Shown piece by piece: positions 51,400-60,435 of a stretch of 64,000 nucleotides of DNA (the stretch's first letter is position 1; every line of letters begins with the position of its first letter). The stretch comes from Variovorax sp. UMC13 (GTDB taxonomy: Bacteria; Pseudomonadota; Gammaproteobacteria; Burkholderiales; Burkholderiaceae_C): assembly GCF_014170375.1 (NCBI RefSeq), contig NZ_LZZW01000011.1, positions 248,001 to 312,000 of the forward strand, written 5' to 3'. The notes under the pieces were generated by a model, which made no database searches, had not been told where the DNA came from, and saw nothing but the letters and a program-made list of their open reading frames with translations. Position numbers and translations under genes: made by a program.

Positions 51400-52536
51400 T
51401 CAGACGATCGCGAAGTGCTCGGTGCCGGCCGACAGGTCGGTCGAGCGCGCGCGCCGGCTGTTGAGCTTGATCTGCAGCCGCAGGTCGTTGGCCGAGTCGG
51501 CGTTGCGGATCGCGTCCTCGAAGCCGATCGCATGGTTCTCGAACAGGTCGAACAGCGCCTGGTCGAAGGTCTGCATGCCCAGGTTGCGGCTCTTCTTCAT
51601 GATCTCCTTGATCTCGCCGACCTCGCCCTTGAAGATCAGGTCGGAGATCAGCGGCGTGTTCAGCAGCACCTCGACCGCGGCCACGCGGCCCAGGCCGTCT
51701 TCCGTCGGCACCAGCCGCTGCGAGATCAGCGAGCGCAGGTTCAGCGACAGGTCCATCAGCAGCTGGGCGCGCCGTTCCTCGGGGAAGAAGTTGATGATGC
51801 GGTCGAGCGCCTGGTTGGCGCTGTTGGCATGCAGCGTGGCCATGCAGAGGTGGCCGGTCTCGGCGAAGGACACCGCATGCTCCATGGTCTCGCGGTCGCG
51901 GATCTCGCCCATCAGGATCACGTCGGGCGCCTGGCGCAGCGTGTTCTTGAGCGCGGCGTCCCAGCTGTCGGTGTCGATGCCCACTTCACGCTGCGTGACC
52001 ACGCAGTTCTTGTGCGGGTGCACGAACTCGATCGGGTCCTCGACCGTCACGATGTGGCCGTAGGAGTTCTCGTTGCGCCAGTCGACCATCGCGGCCAGCG
52101 TGGTCGACTTGCCCGAGCCCGTGGCGCCCACCAGGATCATCAGGCCGCGCTTGGTCATCGCCACTTCCTTGAGCACCTGCGGCATGGCCAGCCCGTCGAT
52201 GGTCGGCAGCGTCGAGGGGATGGTCCGCAGCACCATGCCGACCTTGCCCTGCTGCACGAAGGCGTTGACGCGGAAGCGGCCGATGCCGGTCGGCGAGATC
52301 GCGAAGTTGCACTCCTTGGTGCGCTCGAAGTCCGCGAGCTGGCGGTCGTTCATGATCGAGCGTGTGAGCGCCACCGTGTGCTGCATGCCCAGCGCCTGGC
52401 CCGACACCTTGGTGATCTTGCCGTCGACCTTGATCGCCGGCGGAAACTCCGCCGTGATGAACAGGTCGCTGCCGTTGCGGCTCACCATGAGCTTGAGCAG
52501 GTCGTTGATGAACTGGCTGGCTTGATCGCGTTCCAT
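51400..52536 (-). CDS. pilU: Twitching motility ATPase PilU
   Basis: 378 residues. Walker A GATGSGKST (in GLMILVGATGSGKSTTLAAM), Asp box and Walker B MGEIRDRETMEHAV, His box TGHLCMATLHANSANQALD. Hexameric ATPase of the PilT/PilU group that drives retraction of type IV pili; the C-terminal SRRARSTDLSAG extension and sequence are PilU-like. It is the second gene of the pilT-pilU pair, separated by a dispersed repeat. Confidence 0.94.
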   Translation of the reverse strand: MERDQASQFINDLLKLMVSRNGSDLFITAEFPPAIKVDGKITKVSGQALGMQHTVALTRSIMNDRQLADFERTKECNFAISPTGIGRFRVNAFVQQGKVGMVLRTIPSTLPTIDGLAMPQVLKEVAMTKRGLMILVGATGSGKSTTLAAMVDWRNENSYGHIVTVEDPIEFVHPHKNCVVTQREVGIDTDSWDAALKNTLRQAPDVILMGEIRDRETMEHAVSFAETGHLCMATLHANSANQALDRIINFFPEERRAQLLMDLSLNLRSLISQRLVPTEDGLGRVAAVEVLLNTPLISDLIFKGEVGEIKEIMKKSRNLGMQTFDQALFDLFENHAIGFEDAIRNADSANDLRLQIKLNSRRARSTDLSAGTEHFAIV

Positions 52537-52602
52537 GAGGCGCTCCGTTGTCGGTTTGCTGCTGTCGTTTCAGGCCCATCCCACGGCCGAGGTTCCGTCT
52601 GT

Positions 52603-52684
52603 TCCAGGAACATCGCGGAACCGGCTTTGCCGGGCCGCTGATGTTGCCCCCTGGAGGGGGGAATTGAGCGACACGAAGTGCGCG
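52603..52684 (+). repeat. Dispersed ~80-bp palindromic intergenic repeat, copy B
   Basis: Shares CATCGCGGAACCGGCTT, GCCGGGCCGC and GCGACACGAAGTG with the minus-strand copy at 34661-34740, and has the hairpin CCGGCTTTGCCGG. It lies between pilT and pilU, so it may affect the ratio of the two gene products. Confidence 0.85.
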
Positions 52685-52700
52685 AGAAACGGGGGTGGGC

Positions 52701-53744
52701 CTACCCCGGAAAGTTCTCGGGCGTCTTCGCCTTGCCGCGCGCTTCCGCTGGCGAGATGATCCCACGCCGCACCATGTCTGTCAGGTTCTGATCGAGCGTC
52801 TGCATGCCCTGGCCGCTGCCGGTCTGGATCGTCGAGTACATCTGCGCCACCTTGCCCTCGCGGATCAGGTTGCGGATGGCCGAGGTGCCCAGCATGATCT
52901 CGTGCGCCGCCACGCGGCCCTGTCCGTCCTTGGTCTTGCACAGGGTCTGCGAGATCACGGCCTGCAGCGACTCCGACAGCATCGCGCGGATCATGTCCTT
53001 CTCCTCGCCCGGGAACACGTCGATGATCCGGTCGATGGTCTTGGCCGCCGACGAGGTGTGCAGCGTGCCGAACACCAGGTGGCCGGTCTCGGCCGCGGTC
53101 ATGGCCAGGCGGATGGTTTCGAGGTCGCGCATTTCGCCGACCAGGATCGCGTCCGGGTCCTCGCGCAGCGCCGAGCGCAGCGCATTGGCGAAGCTCAGCG
53201 TCATCGGGCCGACCTCCCGCTGGTTGATCAGGCACTTCTTCGACTCGTGCACGAACTCGATCGGGTCCTCGACCGTGAGGATGTGGCCGTACTCGGTCTC
53301 GTTGAGGTAGTTGACCATTGCCGCCAGCGTGGTCGACTTGCCCGAGCCCGTGGGGCCCGTCACCAGCACCAGCCCGCGCGGCCGCAGCGCCAGGTCGGCG
53401 AAGATCTTGGGCGCGTTGAGCTGCTCGAGCGTGAGGATCTTCGAGGGAATGGTCCGGAACACAGCGGCCGCCCCGCGCGCCTGGTTGAAGGCGTTGACCC
53501 GGAAGCGCGCCAGGCCGTCGATCTCGAACGAGAAGTCGACCTCCAGGAACTCTTCGTAGTGCTTGCGGTGCGTGTCGCTCATGATGTCGTACACCATGGC
53601 GTGCACCGCCTTGTGGTCGAGCGCGTCGACGTTGATGCGCCGCACGTCGCCGTGCACCCGGATCATCGGCGGCAGGCCCGACGACAGGTGCAGGTCGGAG
53701 GCCTTGTTCTTGACACTGAATGCCAGCAGTTGGGTGATGTCCAC
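52701..53744 (-). CDS. pilT: Pilus retraction ATPase PilT
   Basis: 347 residues from a GTG preceded by GAGGAA (MDITQLLAFSVKNKASDLHL). N-terminal PAS-like region, then Walker A GPTGSGKSTTLAAM, Asp box/Walker B VGEMRDLETIRLAM, and His box TGHLVFGTLHTSSAAKTIDR. AIRNLIREGKVAQMYSTIQT is the PilT signature. It drives type IV pilus depolymerisation. It is divergent from yggS, the conserved arrangement in many Proteobacteria. Confidence 0.96.
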   Translation of the reverse strand: MDITQLLAFSVKNKASDLHLSSGLPPMIRVHGDVRRINVDALDHKAVHAMVYDIMSDTHRKHYEEFLEVDFSFEIDGLARFRVNAFNQARGAAAVFRTIPSKILTLEQLNAPKIFADLALRPRGLVLVTGPTGSGKSTTLAAMVNYLNETEYGHILTVEDPIEFVHESKKCLINQREVGPMTLSFANALRSALREDPDAILVGEMRDLETIRLAMTAAETGHLVFGTLHTSSAAKTIDRIIDVFPGEEKDMIRAMLSESLQAVISQTLCKTKDGQGRVAAHEIMLGTSAIRNLIREGKVAQMYSTIQTGSGQGMQTLDQNLTDMVRRGIISPAEARGKAKTPENFPG

Positions 53745-53792
53745 GGGATTCCTCGGCGGTGTCGGAACGTTTTGATACGATTTTGGAAGATT

Positions 53793-54479
53793 ATGACGAT
53801 GATTGGCGACGACCTCCAGCAAGTAAGACAGCGCATCGCCGCGGCCTGCGCGGCCGCCGGCCGCGACCCGGCCGGGGTGCGACTGCTGGCGGTCTCGAAG
53901 ACCTTCGGGCCGGAGGCAGTGCGCGCCGCGCATGCGGCCGGCCAGGTGGCCTTCGGCGAGAACTATGTGCAGGAAGGCGTGGAGAAGATCGCGGCGCTGG
54001 CCGAGCTGCGCGCGCAGCTCGAATGGCATTGCATCGGTCCGCTGCAGAGCAACAAGACCCGCGTGGTGGCGGAGCAGTTCGACTGGGTGCACAGCATCGA
54101 CCGGCTCAAGATCGCCGAGCGCCTGTCGGCCCAGCGGCCGGCCCACCTGCCGCCGCTGCAGGTCTGCCTGCAGGTCAATGTCGACGGCGGCGCCAACAAG
54201 TCGGGCGTGCCGCCCGACGCCGCGCTGGAACTCGCGCGTGCCGTCGCCGCCTTGCCGCAACTCCGGCTGCGTGGACTGATGGCGATCCCCGAGCCGAGCG
54301 CCGATGTTGCGGTGCAGCGAGAACTGTTCCTGCGCGCGGTCGCGGTGCATGACGCCCTGCGCGCGGACGGCCTCGAGCTCGACACGCTGTCGCTGGGCAT
54401 GAGCGCCGACCTCGAAGCCGCGATCAGCGCCGGCAGCACGATGGTTCGCGTCGGCACCGCCATCTTCGGCCGCCGCTGA
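53793..54479 (+). CDS. yggS: YggS-family PLP homeostasis protein
   Basis: 228 residues. The PLP lysine is in LLAVSKTF; GQVAFGENYVQEGVEK and EWHCIGPLQSNK, then SLGMSADLEAAISAGSTMVR, are the family signature. PLP-binding regulator of vitamin B6 homeostasis (PROSC/YggS). Starts at 53793 and 53799 are both possible; GGAAG upstream favours the second. Divergent from pilT. Confidence 0.94.
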   Translation: MTMIGDDLQQVRQRIAAACAAAGRDPAGVRLLAVSKTFGPEAVRAAHAAGQVAFGENYVQEGVEKIAALAELRAQLEWHCIGPLQSNKTRVVAEQFDWVHSIDRLKIAERLSAQRPAHLPPLQVCLQVNVDGGANKSGVPPDAALELARAVAALPQLRLRGLMAIPEPSADVAVQRELFLRAVAVHDALRADGLELDTLSLGMSADLEAAISAGSTMVRVGTAIFGRR

Positions 54480-54570
54480 GCCGGCGCGCGGGGTCTTCTT
54501 CTTACGGCTCTTGCATAACCGTCGGCATGGCGTGCATAGGCCATGGCGCGGAAGGCCCCGCAGGTCTATC

Positions 54571-54587
54571 GTGACGGCCATCGTCAC
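54571..54587. promoter_or_regulatory. Perfect inverted repeat upstream of gdhA
   Basis: GTGACG-GCCAT-CGTCAC, ending 15 bases before the gdhA ATG. It may be an operator or an mRNA hairpin near the ribosome-binding site. No regulator can be named. Confidence 0.45.
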
Positions 54588-54601
54588 AACCGAGGTCACC
54601 C

Positions 54602-55876
54602 ATGAGTGAAAAGCTCTCCTTCGTCCATCCGACCGCCAACAGCCCCTGGGGCACCTATTTGCAGCAGGTCGACCGCGTGATCCCCTACCTCGGCGACCTC
54701 GCGCGCTGGGCCGAGACGCTCAAGCGTCCGAAGCGGGCGCTGATCGTCGACGTGCCGATCGAAATGGACGACGGACGCATCGCTCACTTCGAGGGCTACC
54801 GCGTGCAGCACAACATGAGCCGCGGCCCGGGCAAGGGCGGTGTGCGCTTCCACCCCGACGTCACGCTGGAAGAAGTGATGGCGCTGTCGGCCTGGATGAC
54901 GGTCAAGACCGCGGCGGTGAACCTGCCCTACGGCGGCGCCAAGGGCGGCATCCGGGTCGACCCGAAGAAGCTGTCGCAGAAGGAGCTGGAGAAGATCACC
55001 CGCCGCTACACCAGCGAGATCGGCATCATCATCGGCCCGCACACCGACATCCCCGCGCCCGACGTCAACACCAACGGCCAGATCATGGCCTGGATGATGG
55101 ACACCTACTCGATGAACGTCGGCGGCACCGCCACCGGCGTCGTCACCGGCAAGCCGCTGCACCTGGGCGGCTCGCTGGGCCGCGTGAAGGCCACGGGCCG
55201 CGGCGTGTTCGTCACCGGCCGCGAGGCGGCCCGCCGCCTGGGCCTGGACCTGCGCGGCGCGCGCATCGCGGTGCAGGGCTTCGGCAACGTGGGTTCGGTC
55301 GCGGCCGAGCTCTTCGTCGAGGCCGGCGCCAAGGTGGTGGCGGTGCAGGACCACACGGGCACCATCGTCAATGCCGACGGCCTCGACCTGAGCAAGCTGA
55401 TCCCGATGTCGCGCACGCCGGCCGGCGCCGTCGGCTACGAGGGCGGCGACAAGATCCCGAACGAGCAGTTCTGGGACGTGCCCTGCGACATCCTGATCCC
55501 GGCCGCGCTGGAAGGCCAGATCACGGCCGAGCGGGCCCGCCGGACCTCGGCCCGGCTGGTGCTCGAAGGCGCCAACGGCCCGACCGTGCCCGAGGCCGAC
55601 GACATCCTGGCCGAGCGCGGCGTGCTGGTGGTGCCCGACGTGATCTGCAACGCCGGCGGCGTGACGGTCAGCTATTTCGAGTGGGTGCAGGACTTCTCCT
55701 CCTTCTTCTGGGACGAGGACGAGATCAACGTGCGGCTCGACCGCATCATGATGAATGCGCTGCATCAGATCTGGGACACGGCCGACCGGCACAAGATCAC
55801 GCTGCGCACCGCCACCTACGCGGTGGCCTGCGAGCGCATCCTGATGGCGCGCCAGGAACGCGGCCTCTACCCCTGA
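54602..55876 (+). CDS. gdhA: Glu/Leu/Phe/Val dehydrogenase, probably glutamate dehydrogenase
   Basis: 424 residues. N-terminal dimerisation domain ([20 protein letters not shown]), catalytic Lys in [16 protein letters not shown], and Rossmann domain with [20 protein letters not shown]. The size and sequence match the short hexameric NAD(P)-dependent enzyme that interconverts glutamate and 2-oxoglutarate. GAGGTCACCC precedes the ATG. Monocistronic. Confidence 0.94.
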   Translation: MSEKLSFVHPTANSPWGTYLQQVDRVIPYLGDLARWAETLKRPKRALIVDVPIEMDDGRIAHFEGYRVQHNMSRGPGKGGVRFHPDVTLEEVMALSAWMTVKTAAVNLPYGGAKGGIRVDPKKLSQKELEKITRRYTSEIGIIIGPHTDIPAPDVNTNGQIMAWMMDTYSMNVGGTATGVVTGKPLHLGGSLGRVKATGRGVFVTGREAARRLGLDLRGARIAVQGFGNVGSVAAELFVEAGAKVVAVQDHTGTIVNADGLDLSKLIPMSRTPAGAVGYEGGDKIPNEQFWDVPCDILIPAALEGQITAERARRTSARLVLEGANGPTVPEADDILAERGVLVVPDVICNAGGVTVSYFEWVQDFSSFFWDEDEINVRLDRIMMNALHQIWDTADRHKITLRTATYAVACERILMARQERGLYP

Positions 55877-55968
55877 GGCCGGGCCGGCGCGCGCGGCGGC
55901 CGGGAACTGAAGGGCGGCTGAACGGCTCCGAACAGGCGCCGGCCGCCGCCGGGTAGCATTCCACGCCG

Positions 55969-56658
55969 ATGTCGCTCCAATCCCTGCCCCTTTCCTCCCG
56001 CTGCGCCGCCGCGGCGCTGCTCGTCCTGGTCCTCGCCGGCTGCGCCGGCGGGGCGAACCGCCGCGTGGTCTACGACCCCGAGGAGTTCGACTCCACCACC
56101 ACCCATTCGCGCAGCTATGCCGCCACCGAGGCCCAGACCTGCGAGGCGGCGCGGCGCGCGCTGCTGAGCCAGGGCTACCTGGTGACGGCGGCCAACGCCG
56201 ACCTGGTGACCGGACGCAAGAGCTTCCAGCCGGCCAACGAAGTGCATGTCGAGGTCGAATTCCGCGTGGTGTGCGCGCGCGACGAGGCGGCCAAGGGCGG
56301 GCCGCGCAAGAGCATCGCCTTCGCCACCGCGCTGCAGGACCGCTACGGCATGAAGAAGACCAACAATGCCGCCAGCGTGGGCGTGGGCGTGATCGGCTCG
56401 CTGTCGCTGCCCTTCTCGTCGGGCGACGACGCGATGATCAAGGTGGCCAGCGAGACGCTCACCGACGAGCGCTTCTACGACCGCTTCTACGCGCTGCTCG
56501 ACCGCTACCTGGTCGCCGACACGCCCGAAGAGAAGGCGCCGCAGGCGGTCGGCTCGGCGGTCAGCATGCCGGTGACGCCGCAGGAGGTGCCGTCGGCCAC
56601 GCCCCTGAGCCCGCCGCCGGTGACGACGCCGGTCGCGCCCTCGGGCGATCGCGGCTAG
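55969..56658 (+). CDS. DUF2242-family lipoprotein
   Basis: 229 residues. Lipobox LAGC (Cys25). The body (VVYDPEEFDSTTTHSRSYAA, ETCEAARRALLSQGYLVTA-like TCEAARRALLSQGYLVTAAN, YGMKKTNNAASVGVGVIGSL) matches DUF2242 proteins of Burkholderiales. The C-terminal ~40 residues are Pro/Thr-rich. Function unknown. Its TAG overlaps the stop codon of the convergent receiver gene within one CTAG. Confidence 0.9.
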   Translation: MSLQSLPLSSRCAAAALLVLVLAGCAGGANRRVVYDPEEFDSTTTHSRSYAATEAQTCEAARRALLSQGYLVTAANADLVTGRKSFQPANEVHVEVEFRVVCARDEAAKGGPRKSIAFATALQDRYGMKKTNNAASVGVGVIGSLSLPFSSGDDAMIKVASETLTDERFYDRFYALLDRYLVADTPEEKAPQAVGSAVSMPVTPQEVPSATPLSPPPVTTPVAPSGDRG

Positions 56659-57056
56659 CCGGCCGCGCGCTCCACGCCCTGCAGCGCCGCCTGCAGCGCT
56701 TCCACGCTGAAGGGCTTCTGCAGCCACACCGTGTCTGGCACCGGGCGCTCGGGCCGTCGCTGGCCGGTGGCGAAGATCACCCGCAGCTTGCGCTGCACCT
56801 GCAGGATCTCCACCAGGTCCAGGCCCGACAACGCGGGCAGGCCGACGTCGGTCATGAGCACGTCGAAGGCGCCTTCGATGAAGCGGTCGCGGGCCACCTC
56901 GGCGCTCTTCACGCCCGTGGCCCAGTGGCCCAGCAACTGGAGCATCTCGACCGTGGCCGTGAGGGTGGCGGGATCGTCCTCGACGACCAGGATGCGCAGC
57001 GGCTTCGCCGTCGGCAGGCCGTCGCCGCCGGGAGAAGGCGTCGCGTGAGTGGGCAT
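56655..57056 (-). CDS. Single-domain response regulator (receiver only)
   Basis: 133 residues. Phosphoacceptor Asp in FDVLMTDVGLPALSGLD, acidic pair in RILVVEDDPATL, and Lys in TVWLQKPFSVEAL. No output domain follows. Stand-alone receivers of this type act in phosphorelays or by protein contact. There is no kinase gene next to it. The ATG at 57056 gives an N-terminal 18-residue Pro/Gly-rich lead. Confidence 0.92.
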   Translation of the reverse strand: MPTHATPSPGGDGLPTAKPLRILVVEDDPATLTATVEMLQLLGHWATGVKSAEVARDRFIEGAFDVLMTDVGLPALSGLDLVEILQVQRKLRVIFATGQRRPERPVPDTVWLQKPFSVEALQAALQGVERAAG

Positions 57057-57156
57057 GGTGAGGGTGGAAGGGGAAAAGCCTACTGTACGCACCTGGGCCC
57101 GATCACGCTTCCCGTCTTGCCGACTCTGCGCGTAGGAGGGGCGCCTGTCTGCGGGC

Positions 57157-58071
57157 TCAACGGGCCAGCGTCGACTGGCCCAGCAGGCTGGCGATCAGCT
57201 CCACCGCCACCTCGGCCGTGCGGTTGCGCACGTCGAGCGCGGGGTTGAGCTCGACCACGTCCAGCGAGCCCAGCCGGCCGGTGTCGGCGAGCATCTCCAT
57301 GCACAGCTGCATTTCGCGGTAGGTGGGGCCGCCGCGCACGCCGGTGCCGACGCCGGGCGCATCGGCGGGGTCCAGGCAGTCGAGGTCGAAGCTCACGTGC
57401 AGATGGGTGTTCTCGTCGACGTCCTGCAGCGCCTCGGTCAGCGTGTTGCGCATGCCGTGCTCGTCGATGTGGCGCATGTCGAAGACCGTCAGGCCCTGGG
57501 CCTGGATTGCGCGCTTCTCGTCGGCGTCGACGCTGCGGATGCCCAGGAAGCGGATCGCGTCGGGCGTGAGCGCGGCCGGCTGGCCGCTCCAGCCGGTCAG
57601 CGCCGCGGGCCCCTGGCCCAGCAGGCAGGCCACCGGCATGCCATGGATGTTGCCGCTGGGGCTGGTGCCGTCGGTGTTGACGTCGGTGTGGGCGTCGAGC
57701 CAGAGCACCCGCAGCGTCTTCTTGCGCTGGCGCACATGCCAGGCGACCGCGCTGATCGAGCCGATCGCCAGGCTGTGGTCGCCGCCCATCATCAGCGGCA
57801 GGCGGCCGGCGCCCAGCGCCGTGTCGACCGCGTCGTACACCGCGCGGTTCCAGGCCACGGCCTCGTCGAGGTGGCGCAGCCCGCCCGTGGGGGCGGCCCA
57901 GGGCGTGGCCGGGCCGGCGAGGTTGCCGCGGTCGAGCACCTCGAAGCCCAGCCGGGCCAGCGTGCCCGCGATGTCGGCCACCCGCAGGGCATCGGGGCCC
58001 ATGCCGGCGCCGCGCACGCTGGCGCCGATGTCGGTCGGCGCGCCGATCAATTCGATGATGTGCTTCGTCAT
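57157..58071 (-). CDS. rocF: Arginase
   Basis: 304 residues from the ATG at 58071 (MTKHIIELIGAPTDIGASVR). Binuclear manganese motifs are complete: LMMGGDHSLAIGSISAVA, LWLDAHTDVNTDGTSPSGN and VSFDLDCLDPADAPGVGTGV. It hydrolyses arginine to ornithine and urea. A TetR regulator gene lies just upstream on the same strand (7 bases before the ATG) and may control it. Confidence 0.95.
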   Translation of the reverse strand: MTKHIIELIGAPTDIGASVRGAGMGPDALRVADIAGTLARLGFEVLDRGNLAGPATPWAAPTGGLRHLDEAVAWNRAVYDAVDTALGAGRLPLMMGGDHSLAIGSISAVAWHVRQRKKTLRVLWLDAHTDVNTDGTSPSGNIHGMPVACLLGQGPAALTGWSGQPAALTPDAIRFLGIRSVDADEKRAIQAQGLTVFDMRHIDEHGMRNTLTEALQDVDENTHLHVSFDLDCLDPADAPGVGTGVRGGPTYREMQLCMEMLADTGRLGSLDVVELNPALDVRNRTAEVAVELIASLLGQSTLAR

Positions 58072-58078
58072 GGGCGCA

Positions 58079-58771
58079 CTATGGCTCGGAACGCCCCGTT
58101 GCGGGTGTGGGACAAGCGCTTTCCGCAAGGCCCAGCACGCGCCAGGCGAGGCGCGACAGCTCGGCCACCGTGTCCTCCTGCGACAGCCGGCCGCCCGGCC
58201 GGTACCAGGTGTAGAGGAAGCCGGGCAGGCTGCAGGCGGCCAGGGCCGTGACCATGGTGTCGCCGAAATCGAAGTCGCCGTCGCGCCGGCCTTCCTCGAG
58301 CAGCGCGCACAGCCGGCTGTAGAAATGGCGCGCCAGCTTCTTCTGCGCGGCCAGGTACTCGGGCCGGTAGACCTGCGGCTCGCGGTAGGGAAACACCGCG
58401 CAGGGGTGGTGGTCGAGCGTGGCGCGGATCAGGCGTTCGATGCCTTCGGTCACCTTCGCGCGGGCCGGCCGCGTGTCGTCGGGCGCGAAGTCCATCGAGG
58501 TGAAGCAGGCCACCGTGGGTCGCCACGACAGGGTCTCGAAGATCTCCTGCTTGTCGCGGAAGTAGTAGTAGACGAAGGGCTTGGTCGCGTCCAGCGCGCG
58601 TGCGATCTGCGCCAGTGTGGTGGCAGCGTAGCCCTGCGCGGCGAACAGCGTGGCCGCGGCCTCGAGGATGCGTTCGCGCTGGATGTCGGTGGCGTCCGTC
58701 GCGGTACGCTGCCGGCCGGTGCCCTCGGGAAACAGGGGCTGGCGCGGTGTCGTCTTGTTTTTCATACCCAT
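58079..58771 (-). CDS. TetR-family transcriptional regulator
   Basis: 230 residues from the ATG at 58771 or 228 from 58765. The DNA-binding domain is clear: IQRERILEAAATLFAAQGYA, then ATTLAQIARALDATKPFVYY and YFRDKQEIFETLSW. The C-terminal domain is typical length with an unassigned ligand. It is probably co-transcribed with arginase. A 12-bp palindrome covers its start codon region, a possible autoregulatory site. Confidence 0.9.
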   Translation of the reverse strand: MGMKNKTTPRQPLFPEGTGRQRTATDATDIQRERILEAAATLFAAQGYAATTLAQIARALDATKPFVYYYFRDKQEIFETLSWRPTVACFTSMDFAPDDTRPARAKVTEGIERLIRATLDHHPCAVFPYREPQVYRPEYLAAQKKLARHFYSRLCALLEEGRRDGDFDFGDTMVTALAACSLPGFLYTWYRPGGRLSQEDTVAELSRLAWRVLGLAESACPTPATGRSEP

Positions 58772-58776
58772 GGGTA
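58765..58776. promoter_or_regulatory. Palindrome TACCCATGGGTA at the TetR gene start
   Basis: A perfect 12-bp palindrome that includes the candidate start codon of the TetR gene. It could be an operator bound by the TetR protein itself, but short perfect palindromes also occur by chance. Confidence 0.4.
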
Positions 58777-58958
58777 GGATTGTTGAGGCGGCGCGCGGCG
58801 CCACCGGCTATCGCAAACCCTGAACGGGGCCGTTCCGGTTCCGCACCGCGGGCGGATCCGGCGACACAGTGCGACACAAGATTTCGCGTCCGGCTTACAC
58901 ACGCTTCACACCGGCGCTTCAGCATCGAGGCGTTCACTCAGAAAAAGGAGCACCTGCC

Positions 58959-59336
58959 ATGAAAAAACTCGCACTCTCCCTCGCCACCTGTGCCGCCGTG
59001 CTGTTGCCGATCGGCGCCATTACGCTGCCGACCGCGGCGCAGGCCCAGTCGGTGGGCGTCTTCATCAACACCCCGCCGCCGCCGCCGCGCTACGAGCGCG
59101 TGCCGCCGCCGCGCCGCGGCTATGTCTGGGCGCCGGGCCACTACGAGGCCCGCGGCCACCGCCATGTGTGGGTGCCGGGTGGCTACATGCGGGCCCGCCC
59201 CGGTTATGCCTACCGCGCGCCCGAGTGGCGCGAGCGCGGCGGGCGCTGGGAATACAACCGCGGCCGCTGGGACCGCGACGGCGACGGCGTGCCCAACCGC
59301 TACGACCGCCGGCCGGACAACCCCTATCGCCGTTGA
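58959..59336 (+). CDS. YXWGXW-repeat secreted protein
   Basis: 125 residues: signal peptide (KLALSLATCAAVLLPIGAIT, cleavage after AQA), Pro-rich segment PPPPPR, and repeats of the YxWxPGxW type (GYVWAPGHYEARGHRHVWVP, GGYMRARPGYAYRAP). These extracytoplasmic basic proteins are common in Burkholderiales; the function is unknown. AAAAAGGAG precedes the ATG. Confidence 0.9.
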   Translation: MKKLALSLATCAAVLLPIGAITLPTAAQAQSVGVFINTPPPPPRYERVPPPRRGYVWAPGHYEARGHRHVWVPGGYMRARPGYAYRAPEWRERGGRWEYNRGRWDRDGDGVPNRYDRRPDNPYRR

Positions 59337-59351
59337 TCGGAGGCGATCCGC

Positions 59352-60074
59352 TCAGAAGAGCCGGAACACCAGCGGCATGAGCAAGGCGGCAAGCACCACC
59401 TGCAGGCCCAGCGCAAGACCTGCATAGGCGCCCGCATCGGCGTTCACGTGCAGCGCCCGCGCCGCGCCGATGCCGTGCGCCGCGGTGCCCAGCGCGAAGC
59501 CGCGCGCGGCCCAGCCGCCGGGCGTGGTCGCGATGCGCAGCAGGTCGAACAGGTACTTGCCCGAGAGCGCACCGACCAGGCCGGTGAGCACCGCGAACAC
59601 GGCCGACAGCGCGGGGATGCCGCCGATCTTCTCGGCGATGCCCATGGCCACCGGCGCCGTGACCGACTTGGGTGCCAGCGACATCAGCACGTCGTGCGGC
59701 AGGCCCACCGCCCAGCCCAACGCCACCGCCGAAGCGGAGGCCGCCACGCCGCCCAGCAGCGCCGCCAGCAGCACCCGGCCGAAGCGCGCGCGCAGTTCGG
59801 CGCGCCGCAGCCAGAGCGGCCAGGCCAAGGCGACCACCGCGGGCCCCAGCAGGAAATGGATGAACTGCGCGCCCGCGAAATAGCGCGGGTAGTCGACGCC
59901 GGTCGCGAGCAGGCCGCCCGCCAGCACGATCACCGACCACAGCACCGGGTTGGCCCAGGGCGCGCTGTCGAGCCGCATGTAGACCGCCTGCGCGAGCAGG
60001 TACACCACCAGCGTGGCGGTCAGGCCGAACAGCGGCGAGGCGGAGAGATAGACCCAGAGTTCGACGAAGCGCAT
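59352..60074 (-). CDS. lrgB: LrgB-family membrane protein
   Basis: 240 residues with about 7 membrane segments. The conserved block LAPKSVTAPVAMGIAEKIGG is diagnostic of LrgB/CidB. Together with LrgA it acts as a holin/antiholin-like pair; recent work links LrgAB-type proteins to pyruvate or small-metabolite transport. Encoded directly after lrgA. Confidence 0.94.
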   Translation of the reverse strand: MRFVELWVYLSASPLFGLTATLVVYLLAQAVYMRLDSAPWANPVLWSVIVLAGGLLATGVDYPRYFAGAQFIHFLLGPAVVALAWPLWLRRAELRARFGRVLLAALLGGVAASASAVALGWAVGLPHDVLMSLAPKSVTAPVAMGIAEKIGGIPALSAVFAVLTGLVGALSGKYLFDLLRIATTPGGWAARGFALGTAAHGIGAARALHVNADAGAYAGLALGLQVVLAALLMPLVFRLF

Positions 60075-60080
60075 GGCGTT

Positions 60081-60425
60081 TCAGCGGGCCCGGCCCTTGC
60101 CACCGTGGAGCACCAGCACCGTCACGCCCATGCCGATCCAGGTCGACAGCACGATCACGAACAGCATGCGTCCGCCGTACTGCGACAGCAGCGCCAGGTG
60201 CGTCATCACGCCCACGCCGACCGGGATGAACAGCAGCGACAGGTGCGAGAGCAGGAAGTCCGCGCATTCGCCAACCGGTTCGCGCACCAGCGGAAAGCGC
60301 AGCGCCACCAGCAGCAGCATCAGGCCCAGCACCGGGCCGGGCAGGGGCAGGGCGAAGCCGCGCGCGAGCACCTCGCCGATCGACTGGAACACCAGCAGCC
60401 AGGCGAGTCCGCGCAAGCCTTTCAT
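60081..60425 (-). CDS. lrgA: LrgA/CidA-family holin-like protein
   Basis: 114 residues from the ATG at 60425 (MKGLRGLAWLLVFQSIGEVL). Four hydrophobic segments with the family motif LPLPGPVLGLMLLLVALRF and PVGVGVMTHLALL. Partner of LrgB, 6 bases downstream. It lies after glcD on the same strand. Confidence 0.93.
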   Translation of the reverse strand: MKGLRGLAWLLVFQSIGEVLARGFALPLPGPVLGLMLLLVALRFPLVREPVGECADFLLSHLSLLFIPVGVGVMTHLALLSQYGGRMLFVIVLSTWIGMGVTVLVLHGGKGRAR

Positions 60426-60435
60426 CGTGTCGGGC

